DNA of 15,217 nt, from positions 1-15,217 of the forward strand of contig CAKQWR010000028.1 of NCBI GenBank assembly GCA_934279105.1. Reading direction: 5' to 3'. Shown here one piece after another: positions 1 through 7,056 of the stretch. The position numbers were made by a program, and so were the translations under genes. Source of the stretch: an uncultured Oribacterium sp. GTDB taxonomy: Bacteria; Bacillota; Clostridia; Lachnospirales; Lachnospiraceae. The notes under the pieces are model-generated. The model did no database searches. It had not been told where the DNA came from and saw nothing but the letters and a program-made list of their open reading frames with translations. Each line of letters opens with the position of its first letter. Positions within the stretch are counted from its first letter, which is position 1.

Positions 1-22
1 CCGGTCCTCCGGGGCTCTATTC
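1..22 (-). terminator. possible terminator hairpin, cut by window edge
   Basis: Downstream of the phosphohexomutase stop, the minus strand reads GAGCCCCGGAGGACCGG up to the window edge. CCGG-AGGA-CCGG can form a short GC stem, and the extra CC upstream could pair with bases beyond the edge. The other half and any T-run are not visible, so this is only a candidate for the end of the manC-pgcA operon. Confidence 0.25.
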
Positions 23-39
23 ATTGTCTGTATATCCCA

Positions 40-1776
40 TCACTTCATCCGATTGCTCAGTTCAGCGGCGATGGCGGCTTCGCAGGCTTCTGCCGCGGCC
101 TGATTTTCTGCACTGATGGAGATATAAAGCTTCAGTTTCGGTTCGGTACCGGACGGACGAACCACGACAGAGCAGTGGTCGCTCAGCAGGTACTTCAGCA
201 CATCCGACTTCGGAAGTCCATCGATCCCCGGCAGATAGTCGAGCACCTTCTCCACCTTTTTATCAGCGAAGCCCGTCGGCACATCGGCACGGAAATTCTT
301 CATGATCTGCTGCATCTTCTCGAAACCGGCAGCGCCTTCGAAGGTAAAGCTGTGAAGCGTATTCAGACAGTAGCCATACTCCGCATACAGCGCATTCAGT
401 CGATCGAGGAGGCTGATGCCCTTCGTTTTATAATAAGAGAACATCTCACAGATCATCATCGCGCCATCGACAGCGTCCTTATCACGGACATAGCTGCCGG
501 TGAGATAACCGTAGCTCTCCTCGAAGCCGAAGATGTAACGCTCCGGATGACCTTCCTTTTCCAGCTTTCCGATCTGCTCACCGATGAATTTGAAACCAGT
601 CAGTACATTCACGGTCTCGACGCCATAATGCGCAGCGATACGCTCGCCGAGATCCATGGTCACGATGGTCTTCACCATCACCGGATTCTTCGGCAGGGTG
701 CCGTGCTTCGTACGCTGCTGCAGGATATAGTCCAGCAGCAGGATACCGGTCTCGTTGCCACTCAACAGCTGGTAGCTTCCGTCCGGTCTCCGTACGGCAA
801 TGCCTACACGATCGCAGTCCGGATCGGTTGCGAGCAGAAGGTCAGCCTGTACACGCTCCGCATATTCCATCCCGAGCGCCATCGCTTCTTTGATCTCCGG
901 ATTCGGATATGGGCAGGTCGGGAAATGACCATCCGGCATCTCCTGTTCCTTCACCAGCGTAATGTTCGTATAACCGCACTCACGAAGCGTGCGCGTTACC
1001 GGTGCACGGCCGGTACCGTTCAGCGGAGAATACACGATTGCGACATTCCGATCGATTTCATCCTCCTGGCCAAGTACGGACTGCTTCTTTACGTTTTCTA
1101 CGAAATCTGTGTAGACAGCCTCGCCGATCCAGAAGATGCGGGCAGTGACAGCATTCGAGGCAGAAACATTGGCCTCGGCTGCATCACGGGTGCCGGCCAC
1201 GGCAAAATCGGTCATGCGAATATCCGCAAATATATCAAGTGCCTCGATTTCCGCGAGAATCTCAGCGGCCGCCTCAGTCGTGATCTGGCAGCCATCGGCG
1301 CCGTACACCTTGTAACCGTTGTACTTCGCCGGATTGTGGGACGCGGTCAGCATGATGCCCGCGGCGCAATGAAGGGCACGCGTCGCGAAGCTGAGACATG
1401 GGGTCGGCATGATATCCTCGTACATATAGACGTCGATACCGTTCGCAGCAAATACGCGTGCCGCGGTCTCGGCGAACAGATCCGACTTGATGCGGCTGTC
1501 GCGGGAAACTGCGATGCGACGATCCGCTGTTGCGAAATGCTTGCACACATAATTCGCGAGGCCCTGCGATGCCTTCGCTACGGTATATACATTCATACGG
1601 TTCGTGCCGGCGCCGATGACGCCGCGGAGGCCGCCGGTTCCGAAGGCGAGATCACGGTAAAATGCGTCCTGAATCTTCGCCTCATCACCCTGCATGGATG
1701 TAAGTTCCTGCTCTACATCGGTATCCAGCCCTTTTGCGAGCGCACACCAGCGCTCATATTCCTTCTTATAATCCAT
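40..1776 (-). CDS. pgcA: alpha-phosphohexomutase (phosphoglucomutase/phosphomannomutase)
   Basis: A 578-residue cytosolic mutase that interconverts hexose 6-phosphates and 1-phosphates through a phosphoserine. Visible hallmarks: the catalytic loop TASHNP at residues 144-149 (Ser146), the metal-binding DPDCDR at 318-323, the sugar-binding loop GFEESYGY at 417-424, and the phosphate-binding RPSGTEPK at 540-547, giving the four-domain order of the family. The length matches the long PgcA/PGM2-like branch (about 580 residues). I chose the ATG at 1776 because AAAGGAGA lies just upstream; a GTG at 1803 overlapping the manC stop would add nine residues and lacks that support. It follows manC after 23 bases, so the two are probably co-transcribed. 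Whether it prefers glucose or mannose cannot be read from sequence; the manC neighbour suggests that mannose-1-phosphate supply is at least one role. Confidence 0.95.
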   Translation of the reverse strand: MDYKKEYERWCALAKGLDTDVEQELTSMQGDEAKIQDAFYRDLAFGTGGLRGVIGAGTNRMNVYTVAKASQGLANYVCKHFATADRRIAVSRDSRIKSDLFAETAARVFAANGIDVYMYEDIMPTPCLSFATRALHCAAGIMLTASHNPAKYNGYKVYGADGCQITTEAAAEILAEIEALDIFADIRMTDFAVAGTRDAAEANVSASNAVTARIFWIGEAVYTDFVENVKKQSVLGQEDEIDRNVAIVYSPLNGTGRAPVTRTLRECGYTNITLVKEQEMPDGHFPTCPYPNPEIKEAMALGMEYAERVQADLLLATDPDCDRVGIAVRRPDGSYQLLSGNETGILLLDYILQQRTKHGTLPKNPVMVKTIVTMDLGERIAAHYGVETVNVLTGFKFIGEQIGKLEKEGHPERYIFGFEESYGYLTGSYVRDKDAVDGAMMICEMFSYYKTKGISLLDRLNALYAEYGYCLNTLHSFTFEGAAGFEKMQQIMKNFRADVPTGFADKKVEKVLDYLPGIDGLPKSDVLKYLLSDHCSVVVRPSGTEPKLKLYISISAENQAAAEACEAAIAAELSNRMK

Positions 1777-1799
1777 CGTCTCTCCTTTACGATAGCGAA

Positions 1800-3131
1800 T
1801 CACTTCATGTCTTCCGGCATGTCAAATTTTGTCTTATCCGTGACCGCGATATCGTCACCAAGCTGCATTTCCATAAGCATCAGCGGTGTCTCCGGGTCGG
1901 CCAGCATCGTGTGCTTCGTACCACATGGAATCGTAATGACGTCGCCCGCCTGCACACTCCGCACGTCGCCATCGATAATCGCGGTTCCGCGACCGTCAAG
2001 GACGGTCCAGACTTCGTTACGGGCGTGATGCGCATGGTAGCTCATGTGGGCACCCGGGCGCATCGAGATTTTCACGGTCATGGAGCCCTGCGATACGTCG
2101 AGGATACGGAAATCGCCCCAGGATTTGCGGGCAAACATGATCTGATCCGGGAGCTGGTCGACATATGGCTTGATGCGGGCACTCGATTCGAGGTTGCTGA
2201 CGAGGATACCCTGCGGACTCGCCGAGATAACGGCGTGCTGCAGTCCCATCGCGAGGATCGGCACACTCAGTTCGTTCACGATGTGGACGTCTTCGCAGTG
2301 CTCGCCGAGGATGCCGTGGCCGATCACCGGCTCCGACATTTCTTCGGTCAGGGTGTTCCAGGTACCGAGATCCTTCCACTCACCGTGGAAACACATCACC
2401 TGAATCTTCTCTTCGTGTTCAACGACAGCATAGTCGAAGCTGATTTTTCGGAGCTCCGCATAATGGTCGAACAGCGTCTGATAGTCACTGCTGTCGAGAA
2501 GTGTGCGGGCGCGGTCAAGTACATAACCGAGCTTGAATGCAAACACACCGCCGTTCCAGAGTGCACCCTGCTTCAGGTATTCGCGCGCGGTTGCTTCGTC
2601 CGGCTTTTCCTTGAAGGTGCGAACCGTCGAGACCGGCGCCTTCGCTTCCGGAATGATGTAGCCGTATTTTTCGGATGGATACGTTGGCTCGATACCCATC
2701 AGAACGAGGTTGGCTTCCGCTTTATCGGCCTGATCGGCAAGCGCTTTCAGTGCGTAGAAGTAGTCGTCGTTGACATACGGGTCAACCGGGCAGACCACGA
2801 CCGATTCGTCTTCCGGTACGTTGCACTTTTCGTGCAGGTAGGCACTGGCGAGCGCGATGGCCGGGAAGGTGTCTCTTCGGGTCGGTTCGACGGAGATATT
2901 GACATCCGTGCCGAGCAGGTTCAGGATCGAGGACACCTGGGTGCGGGAGGTGGCGATGGTGACACGCGCCTCCGGATCCACGGTGCGGATCTGGCGATAG
3001 ACGCGTTCAATCATGGACTCATAGCTTCCGTCCGGGCGCTTAAAGAGTTTGATGAACTGTTTGGATCGGATGTCGTTGGAAAGTGGCCAGAGGCGTTTGC
3101 CGGAGCCACCGGATAGTAAAATGATATTCAT
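1800..3131 (-). CDS. manC: mannose-1-phosphate guanylyltransferase with C-terminal cupin
   Basis: Makes GDP-mannose from GTP and mannose-1-phosphate, the activated donor for mannosylated surface glycans. The N-terminal nucleotidyltransferase begins with the GTP loop GGSGKRLWPLS (residues 8-18). FKEKPD (173-178) and WNGGVF (192-197) are the sugar-phosphate and active-site motifs of the ManC family. Residues about 340-430 form a cupin of the type II mannose-6-phosphate isomerase kind, with H366, H368/H369, E373 and H407 as likely metal ligands. At 443 residues it is slightly shorter than typical bifunctional ManC (about 460-480), so isomerase activity is uncertain. The ATG at 3131 is preceded by AAGAAAGGGA. 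It is the first gene of the operon and is divergent from the pilus cluster. An isomerase-inactive cupin is the main alternative reading of the C-terminus. Confidence 0.93.
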   Translation of the reverse strand: MNIILLSGGSGKRLWPLSNDIRSKQFIKLFKRPDGSYESMIERVYRQIRTVDPEARVTIATSRTQVSSILNLLGTDVNISVEPTRRDTFPAIALASAYLHEKCNVPEDESVVVCPVDPYVNDDYFYALKALADQADKAEANLVLMGIEPTYPSEKYGYIIPEAKAPVSTVRTFKEKPDEATAREYLKQGALWNGGVFAFKLGYVLDRARTLLDSSDYQTLFDHYAELRKISFDYAVVEHEEKIQVMCFHGEWKDLGTWNTLTEEMSEPVIGHGILGEHCEDVHIVNELSVPILAMGLQHAVISASPQGILVSNLESSARIKPYVDQLPDQIMFARKSWGDFRILDVSQGSMTVKISMRPGAHMSYHAHHARNEVWTVLDGRGTAIIDGDVRSVQAGDVITIPCGTKHTMLADPETPLMLMEMQLGDDIAVTDKTKFDMPEDMK

Positions 3132-3159
3132 AGCATTCCCTTTCTTGAAATACGACAGT

Positions 3160-3168
3160 ATTCTAGCA
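3160..3168 (-). promoter_or_regulatory. candidate extended -10 promoter for manC-pgcA
   Basis: On the minus strand, TGCTAGAAT fits an extended -10 element (TGn followed by a TATAAT-like hexamer). It lies 28 bases upstream of the manC ATG, which would give a 5' leader of about 20 bases. The region 17 bases further upstream has only a poor -35 match, so the call depends on the TG extension. Confidence 0.35.
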
Positions 3169-3432
3169 TACTCGCGGGGTTTCGGCTAGATGCGTCGAGC
3201 AGTCGGACGACAACACCTGCTGGGATAGACTACTGTTCACTCGTGGCTCGACGGACAACAGCCCATTGTGCAGAGTGATGTGAAAAAATCAGGTGTTTTG
3301 TGAATAGTATCCAGTAATTACGCGATCCTGTCTTTCGCTGTTATGTTTCTTCTTCGTTTTTCTTCTTATGTGCGGGTCGTTCTTTCGGTTTTCTAAGGCG
3401 ATCATCTGTTGTGTCTTGTCTGTCCTGCGACC

Positions 3433-3452
3433 ATAGTCGACTTGGCGACTAT
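3433..3452. repeat. inverted repeat ATAGTCG-N6-CGACTAT, possible operator
   Basis: Perfect 7-base arms separated by ACTTGG lie 55 bases before the first peptidase ATG and about 20 bases upstream of a TATACT box. The size and symmetry suit a dimeric regulator site, or a hairpin if transcribed. No T-run follows, so it is not a terminator. No cognate regulator gene is present in the window. Confidence 0.4.
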
Positions 3453-3506
3453 AGGCGAATCTCTCGAGGTCTTTTATACTCTGCCTATAACAAAAGCGGA
3501 GGTCAC

Positions 3507-3980
3507 ATGACAGTATCTCGACTTATCCTCCTGCAGTGTCTGACCATCGCTGCGGGCTATGATTTCATAGAGCGGCGTATCCCCCATGCGCTGATTTACA
3601 CCTATTTATGTTTTGGTCTTTTTCTTTCAGATAGAGCCTGTTCGTCACTGTCGGAGCGTTTCTTCCTTCTCCATGAAGGAGCGTTTTTCTATCTTCTTTC
3701 TTATTTTCTTTCATTTGTCATGTTTCTTATGCTGGCGTCCTGGACGAAGGCAGGCAACGGGGATGCGCGCTTGATGGCGCTCGTCATCGCATGGTGCGGT
3801 GTCGAGGAGGCCTGCTCCGTTCTTCTGCCTGGTCTTTTACTGGCACTTTTATATCTTTTATGGATCAGAAAAGCATTTTGCGGATATGTGCAGCTGTCGT
3901 GTTCGAAGCATACGACGCTTCCACTGGCCGTCCCTGTCCTTCTCGGTGCAATTCCGAGACTGATCTTCGCTCCCGCGTAG
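3507..3980 (+). CDS. A24 family prepilin peptidase 1 (TadV/CpaA-like)
   Basis: A 157-residue membrane aspartyl protease expected to cleave the leaders of Flp/TadE-type prepilins at the cytoplasmic face. The two catalytic aspartates are visible in the family contexts: D19 in YDFIERRIPHAL, matching the D-x6-P motif, and D86 in GNGDARL, matching GxGD. Hydrophobic segments at about 29-41, 58-78, 90-105 and 106-117 give a compact multi-span protein without the N-terminal methylase domain of larger PilD enzymes, as is usual for TadV/CpaA. The ATG at 3507 follows GCGGAGGTCAC, a strong ribosome binding site; the upstream GTG at 3411 is rejected. It is the first gene of the pilus cluster, with cpaE 122 bases downstream. 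A second A24 enzyme lies at 12178, so work may be divided between them. The family call is firm; the substrate is inferred. Confidence 0.9.
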   Translation: MTVSRLILLQCLTIAAGYDFIERRIPHALIYTYLCFGLFLSDRACSSLSERFFLLHEGAFFYLLSYFLSFVMFLMLASWTKAGNGDARLMALVIAWCGVEEACSVLLPGLLLALLYLLWIRKAFCGYVQLSCSKHTTLPLAVPVLLGAIPRLIFAPA

Positions 3981-4061
3981 TCCGGTTTCCTCTACTACTA
4001 CCCCATCTCAGAGCCGGAAAGCGCGGGAGAGATTCTAATTTTACTTTCTTATAAATATGTA

Positions 4062-4074
4062 ACGTTCATAACGT
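4062..4074. repeat. inverted repeat ACGTT-CAT-AACGT upstream of cpaE
   Basis: Five-base arms around CAT, in the AT-rich gap between peptidase 1 and cpaE and 28 bases before the cpaE ATG. A TATAAA box at 4050-4055 precedes it, so it could sit in the start region of an internal promoter. It is short enough to be chance. Confidence 0.25.
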
Positions 4075-4102
4075 CAGAATCTCAGTGGAAAGGAGACCGC
4101 CG

Positions 4103-5146
4103 ATGAATCAGATTCTCGCACTGCTCGAGGAGGATAAATCCTACTGTGAGCGTTTTCTTAAGTATGCTTCGTCTCGAGCAGAATGTCCTTTTACGATTTA
4201 TACCTTTCAGAGTTATACGGAGCTGCAGCATTTCGCACATCAGAATCCGATCGATCTTCTTCTGACCGATGCGCACGTGGTAAAGCAGGAGGCGGTTCAG
4301 ACGCTGCCTGTGCGTACCGTGGTGGAACTTTCAGAGGAAGCGGAGGGTGAGCTGCCACGGCTTGCGGGTGCATCAGATGGTCCGAAAAAGATCTATAAAT
4401 ACCAGTCCGGTGAGAAAATTCTTCATGAGCTGATTTCGAATTATCAGCTTGAGAAACGGGCGCAGGGTGGGATTCTAGCACATGGAAACGCACGGCTCTA
4501 TCTCGTCTACAGTCCGATCGGACGTTCCGGAAAATCGATGTTTGCGGAGAGTCTGGCCCATACACTGCAGAAGGATATGCGTGTGCTGTTTCTGAGTCTC
4601 GAAGAGGTGTCCGCCCGTGCGGATGTTTCTATGCAGGAGGGAAACGCTTCGCTGAGCGATGCTCTTTACTTTTTCAAACAGCAACGGCTCGATGAAGCGC
4701 GTTTCCGCGAGATGATTTCTACAGTGAATGGTATAGATTGCATCCTGCCGGTGCAGTCACCGGAGGATATGTCTGCACTCCGAGAGGACGAACTCACACA
4801 GTTTATGCAGCTGCTTCGTACGATGGTTGATTACGATGCCATCGTCGTCGACACCGACAGTATGTTAAGTCGTGTAGAGGGGCTGCTGCCGCAGGCGGAC
4901 TGGATTTTCATGCCCGTCACCGATCAGCCGGCGCACCAGCGGAAGCTGTCCGCCCTGGAGCATTATCTTTCAGGATCCGCCCATCGCACGGCACTGGATC
5001 ATATCGTGAAGCTCGTCGTTCCGTTTGATGATGGGCGAACGTCTCCGTCCACGGCAGCAGAGCGTCTGTCCGAATTTACTTCTGCTGTCGTCCGTAACTA
5101 TATCTATGATGAACCGCCGAAAGGTACGATCCGGTATAACGCATGA
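4103..5146 (+). CDS. cpaE: CpaE/TadZ-like P-loop ATPase with receiver-like N-terminus
   Basis: A 347-residue relative of CpaE/TadZ, the MinD/ParA-like proteins that localise Tad pilus assembly. Residues 1 to about 120 resemble a degenerate response-regulator receiver, with D56 in LLLTDAHV near the usual acceptor position. The P-loop is SPIGRSGKS (137-145), and YDAIVVDTDS (244-253) is Walker B-like. The signature lysine that deviant Walker A ATPases carry near the start of the loop (SPKGGVGKT) is replaced by I139, so dimer-dependent hydrolysis may be altered or lost. The ATG at 4103 has AAAGGAG upstream and is preferred to a GTG at 4085. Its stop overlaps the cpaF start in ATGA, which implies translational coupling. 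A general ParA/MinD-like protein is the alternative, but position directly before cpaF argues for CpaE. Confidence 0.87.
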   Translation: MNQILALLEEDKSYCERFLKYASSRAECPFTIYTFQSYTELQHFAHQNPIDLLLTDAHVVKQEAVQTLPVRTVVELSEEAEGELPRLAGASDGPKKIYKYQSGEKILHELISNYQLEKRAQGGILAHGNARLYLVYSPIGRSGKSMFAESLAHTLQKDMRVLFLSLEEVSARADVSMQEGNASLSDALYFFKQQRLDEARFREMISTVNGIDCILPVQSPEDMSALREDELTQFMQLLRTMVDYDAIVVDTDSMLSRVEGLLPQADWIFMPVTDQPAHQRKLSALEHYLSGSAHRTALDHIVKLVVPFDDGRTSPSTAAERLSEFTSAVVRNYIYDEPPKGTIRYNA

Positions 5147-6327
5147 TGACTGATGTAAACGATAGAAATGACGTAAAAAAGGAACTGAAGCAGGAGCTGA
5201 TGTCCTCTCTTCAGGAACAGCGGACACTGAGCGATCCGGAGCTCTATGCACATATCGATGAACTTCTTTTGCGGCGACAGACGCTGTCGCTTCGGGACAA
5301 ACTGTATCTTCGAGATGCGGTTTTTAACAGCTTTCGTCGTCTCGACCTGCTTTCAGAACTCCTGGACAGTACAGAGATCACGGAAATCATGATCAATTCA
5401 TCGCAGGAAATTTTCGTCGAGCGTGCTGGCGAGATGATGCGCTGGGACCGGCAGTTTGACTCCGACGCTCAGCTCGAGGAATTGATTCAGAACATCGTCA
5501 GCCGGATCAATCGTGTCGTCAATACAAGTACACCGATCGTCGATGCTCGACTCGAGGATGGTTCCCGTGTTCATGTCGTTCTTCCACCCATCGCACTGAA
5601 GGGACCGACGGTGACCATTCGTAAGTTCCCGGAGCCGATCACACTGGAGAAACTGATTCTTTACGACTCCCTCACGAAGGAAGCTGCAGATTTTCTGATT
5701 TCACTGGTACAGCGTCGTTATAACATCTTTATTTCCGGAGGCACAAACTCCGGAAAAACCACCTTTCTGAATGCGCTCAGCCAGTATATCCCGTCCGATG
5801 AACGGGTGATCACGATTGAGGACTCTGCGGAACTGCAGATTCGCAACGTGCCGAATCTGGTATCACTGGAAACCAGAAATGCAAATGCGGAGGGCGACGG
5901 CCGCATCAGTATCACTGATTTAATACGTGCATCTCTACGCATGTCTCCGTCCCGCATCATCGTGGGCGAGGTCCGTGGCGCCGAGGCGCTCGACATGTTA
6001 AACGCTATGAATACCGGACATGACGGCAGCTTGTCCACCGGCCACGCGAATTCCGCACAGGATATGCTTCGCCGTCTGGAAACCATGGTGCTGCAGGGTG
6101 CAGAGCTACCACTCCCGGCGATTCGCAACATGATTGAATCCGCCATCGATATCATCGTGCATCTAGGCCGTACCCATGATCATAAGCGTCGGGTACTTGA
6201 AATCTCAGAGGTGACCGGCATTGAAAATAACGAAATCACGCTTACACCAATCTATCGCTTCGATGGTCAGAAGCTTCGAAAGCTTGCGGATCTCTCCTCC
6301 CGACAGAAACTCCTCGATCAACTATAA
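5143..6327 (+). CDS. cpaF: CpaF/TadA family secretion ATPase
   Basis: A 394-residue cytosolic hexameric ATPase of the type II/IV secretion superfamily that powers Tad pilus assembly through TadB/TadC. Motifs in order: Walker A GGTNSGKTT (199-207), Asp box VITIEDSAEL (222-231), Walker B RIIVGEVRGAE (271-281), and His box TGHDGSLSTGHANS (291-304). The N-terminal domain (about 60-165) contains TEIMINSSQEIFVE and the arginine-bearing stretch VTIRKF. All expected catalytic motifs are intact and the length is normal for the family. It starts inside the cpaE stop, and its 3' end overlaps the reading frame of tadB, so these genes are tightly coupled. This is the most secure member of the cluster. Confidence 0.97.
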   Translation: MMTDVNDRNDVKKELKQELMSSLQEQRTLSDPELYAHIDELLLRRQTLSLRDKLYLRDAVFNSFRRLDLLSELLDSTEITEIMINSSQEIFVERAGEMMRWDRQFDSDAQLEELIQNIVSRINRVVNTSTPIVDARLEDGSRVHVVLPPIALKGPTVTIRKFPEPITLEKLILYDSLTKEAADFLISLVQRRYNIFISGGTNSGKTTFLNALSQYIPSDERVITIEDSAELQIRNVPNLVSLETRNANAEGDGRISITDLIRASLRMSPSRIIVGEVRGAEALDMLNAMNTGHDGSLSTGHANSAQDMLRRLETMVLQGAELPLPAIRNMIESAIDIIVHLGRTHDHKRRVLEISEVTGIENNEITLTPIYRFDGQKLRKLADLSSRQKLLDQL

Positions 6328-7054
6328 CGACTATGTACTGACACCTGCGGAGTATTTTCGTCTGCTGATGAAAGCCGTGCTTGTGGACGCACTCGTCGCC
6401 TATACCTTTTTTCAGAGCCGACGGGTTCTGCTGATCACACTGCCGCTCTGTCTCATCTATCCATTCCACTGTCGAAAGGCGCTCTGCGTACAGCGACGAC
6501 AGGAACTGCTTTCTCAATTTAAGGAAGCACTTCCGATACTGTCCTCTTTCCTCAGCGCCGGCTACTCCATCGAAAATGCCTTTCGCGCATCCATCGAAGA
6601 GCTCCGGAATCTTTTTTCTCCGGAAGCCATGATCGTACGGGAATTCGAGCAGATCGTACACGGCATGAACCTGCATACACCGATGGAAACATTGCTCTCC
6701 GATTTTGCTTACCGCTCCGGTCTCGAGGATGTCATGAATTTCGCAGAAGTCTTTACGGTCGCAAAGAAAAATGGAGGACCGCTCGTAAAAATCCTCACCC
6801 ATACGGCAAACGTTATCCGGGACAAGGTGCAGCTTTCCGAAGATATCCTGACGATGAATGCGGCGAAACGTTACGAACAGAAAGTCATGAATCTCGTTCC
6901 GTTTCTCATCATTCTCTACATGAACTTCAGCTCGCCGGATTTTTTCCGTCCCCTGTATACGACGATGATCGGCCGGGTCACTATGACGTTCTGCTTGCTG
7001 CTCTATGCCTTCTCTGTCTGGCTTGCCGGACGCATCATGGCGATTGAGGTGTAG
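6263..7054 (+). CDS. tadB: TadB-like type II secretion F-domain membrane protein
   Basis: Inner-membrane platform protein that couples the CpaF ATPase to pilin assembly. Using the ATG at 6263 it has 263 residues: two hydrophobic segments (about 36-50 and 54-68), a cytosolic T2SF domain (about 83-205) containing SAGYSIENAF, VAKKNGGPL and RYEQKVMN, and two C-terminal membrane segments (about 208-222 and 238-258). The start is uncertain. This ATG overlaps cpaF by 65 bases with no clear ribosome binding site. TTG at 6221 and 6284 and ATG at 6368 are other options, and the part that looks family-like begins near 6317, just before the cpaF stop. Its TAG is two bases before the tadC ATG. The family call is firm; the N-terminus is not. 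Confidence 0.87.
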   Translation: MVRSFESLRISPPDRNSSINYNDYVLTPAEYFRLLMKAVLVDALVAYTFFQSRRVLLITLPLCLIYPFHCRKALCVQRRQELLSQFKEALPILSSFLSAGYSIENAFRASIEELRNLFSPEAMIVREFEQIVHGMNLHTPMETLLSDFAYRSGLEDVMNFAEVFTVAKKNGGPLVKILTHTANVIRDKVQLSEDILTMNAAKRYEQKVMNLVPFLIILYMNFSSPDFFRPLYTTMIGRVTMTFCLLLYAFSVWLAGRIMAIEV

Positions 7055-7056
7055 CG

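Larger units (their letters stand above)
3132..3506. other. divergent intergenic region between manC and the pilus cluster
   Basis: No convincing gene. It holds the candidate manC promoter and a pyrimidine-rich tract at about 3346-3368. A perfect 7-base inverted repeat lies at 3433-3452. TATACT at 3475-3480 and TATAAC at 3486-3491 are -10-like boxes upstream of the first peptidase, but neither has a good -35. AGCAG/CTGCT arms around 3198-3222 could form a weak hairpin. A GTG at 3411 could extend the peptidase by 32 residues, but the sequence it would add is polar and unlike the family. Confidence 0.6.

Noticed and set aside
175..2028. 617-codon open frame on the plus strand across the phosphohexomutase gene
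   Set aside because: The opposite strand has a complete enzyme with all catalytic motifs; the antisense product is rich in His, Arg and Ile with no recognisable domain.
1734..3116. 460-codon plus-strand open frame opposite manC
   Set aside because: Antisense shadow of a well-supported enzyme; no ribosome binding site or domain.
3411..3506. GTG-initiated N-terminal extension of prepilin peptidase 1
   Set aside because: The ATG at 3507 has a strong GGAGG site; the extension is polar and not family-like.
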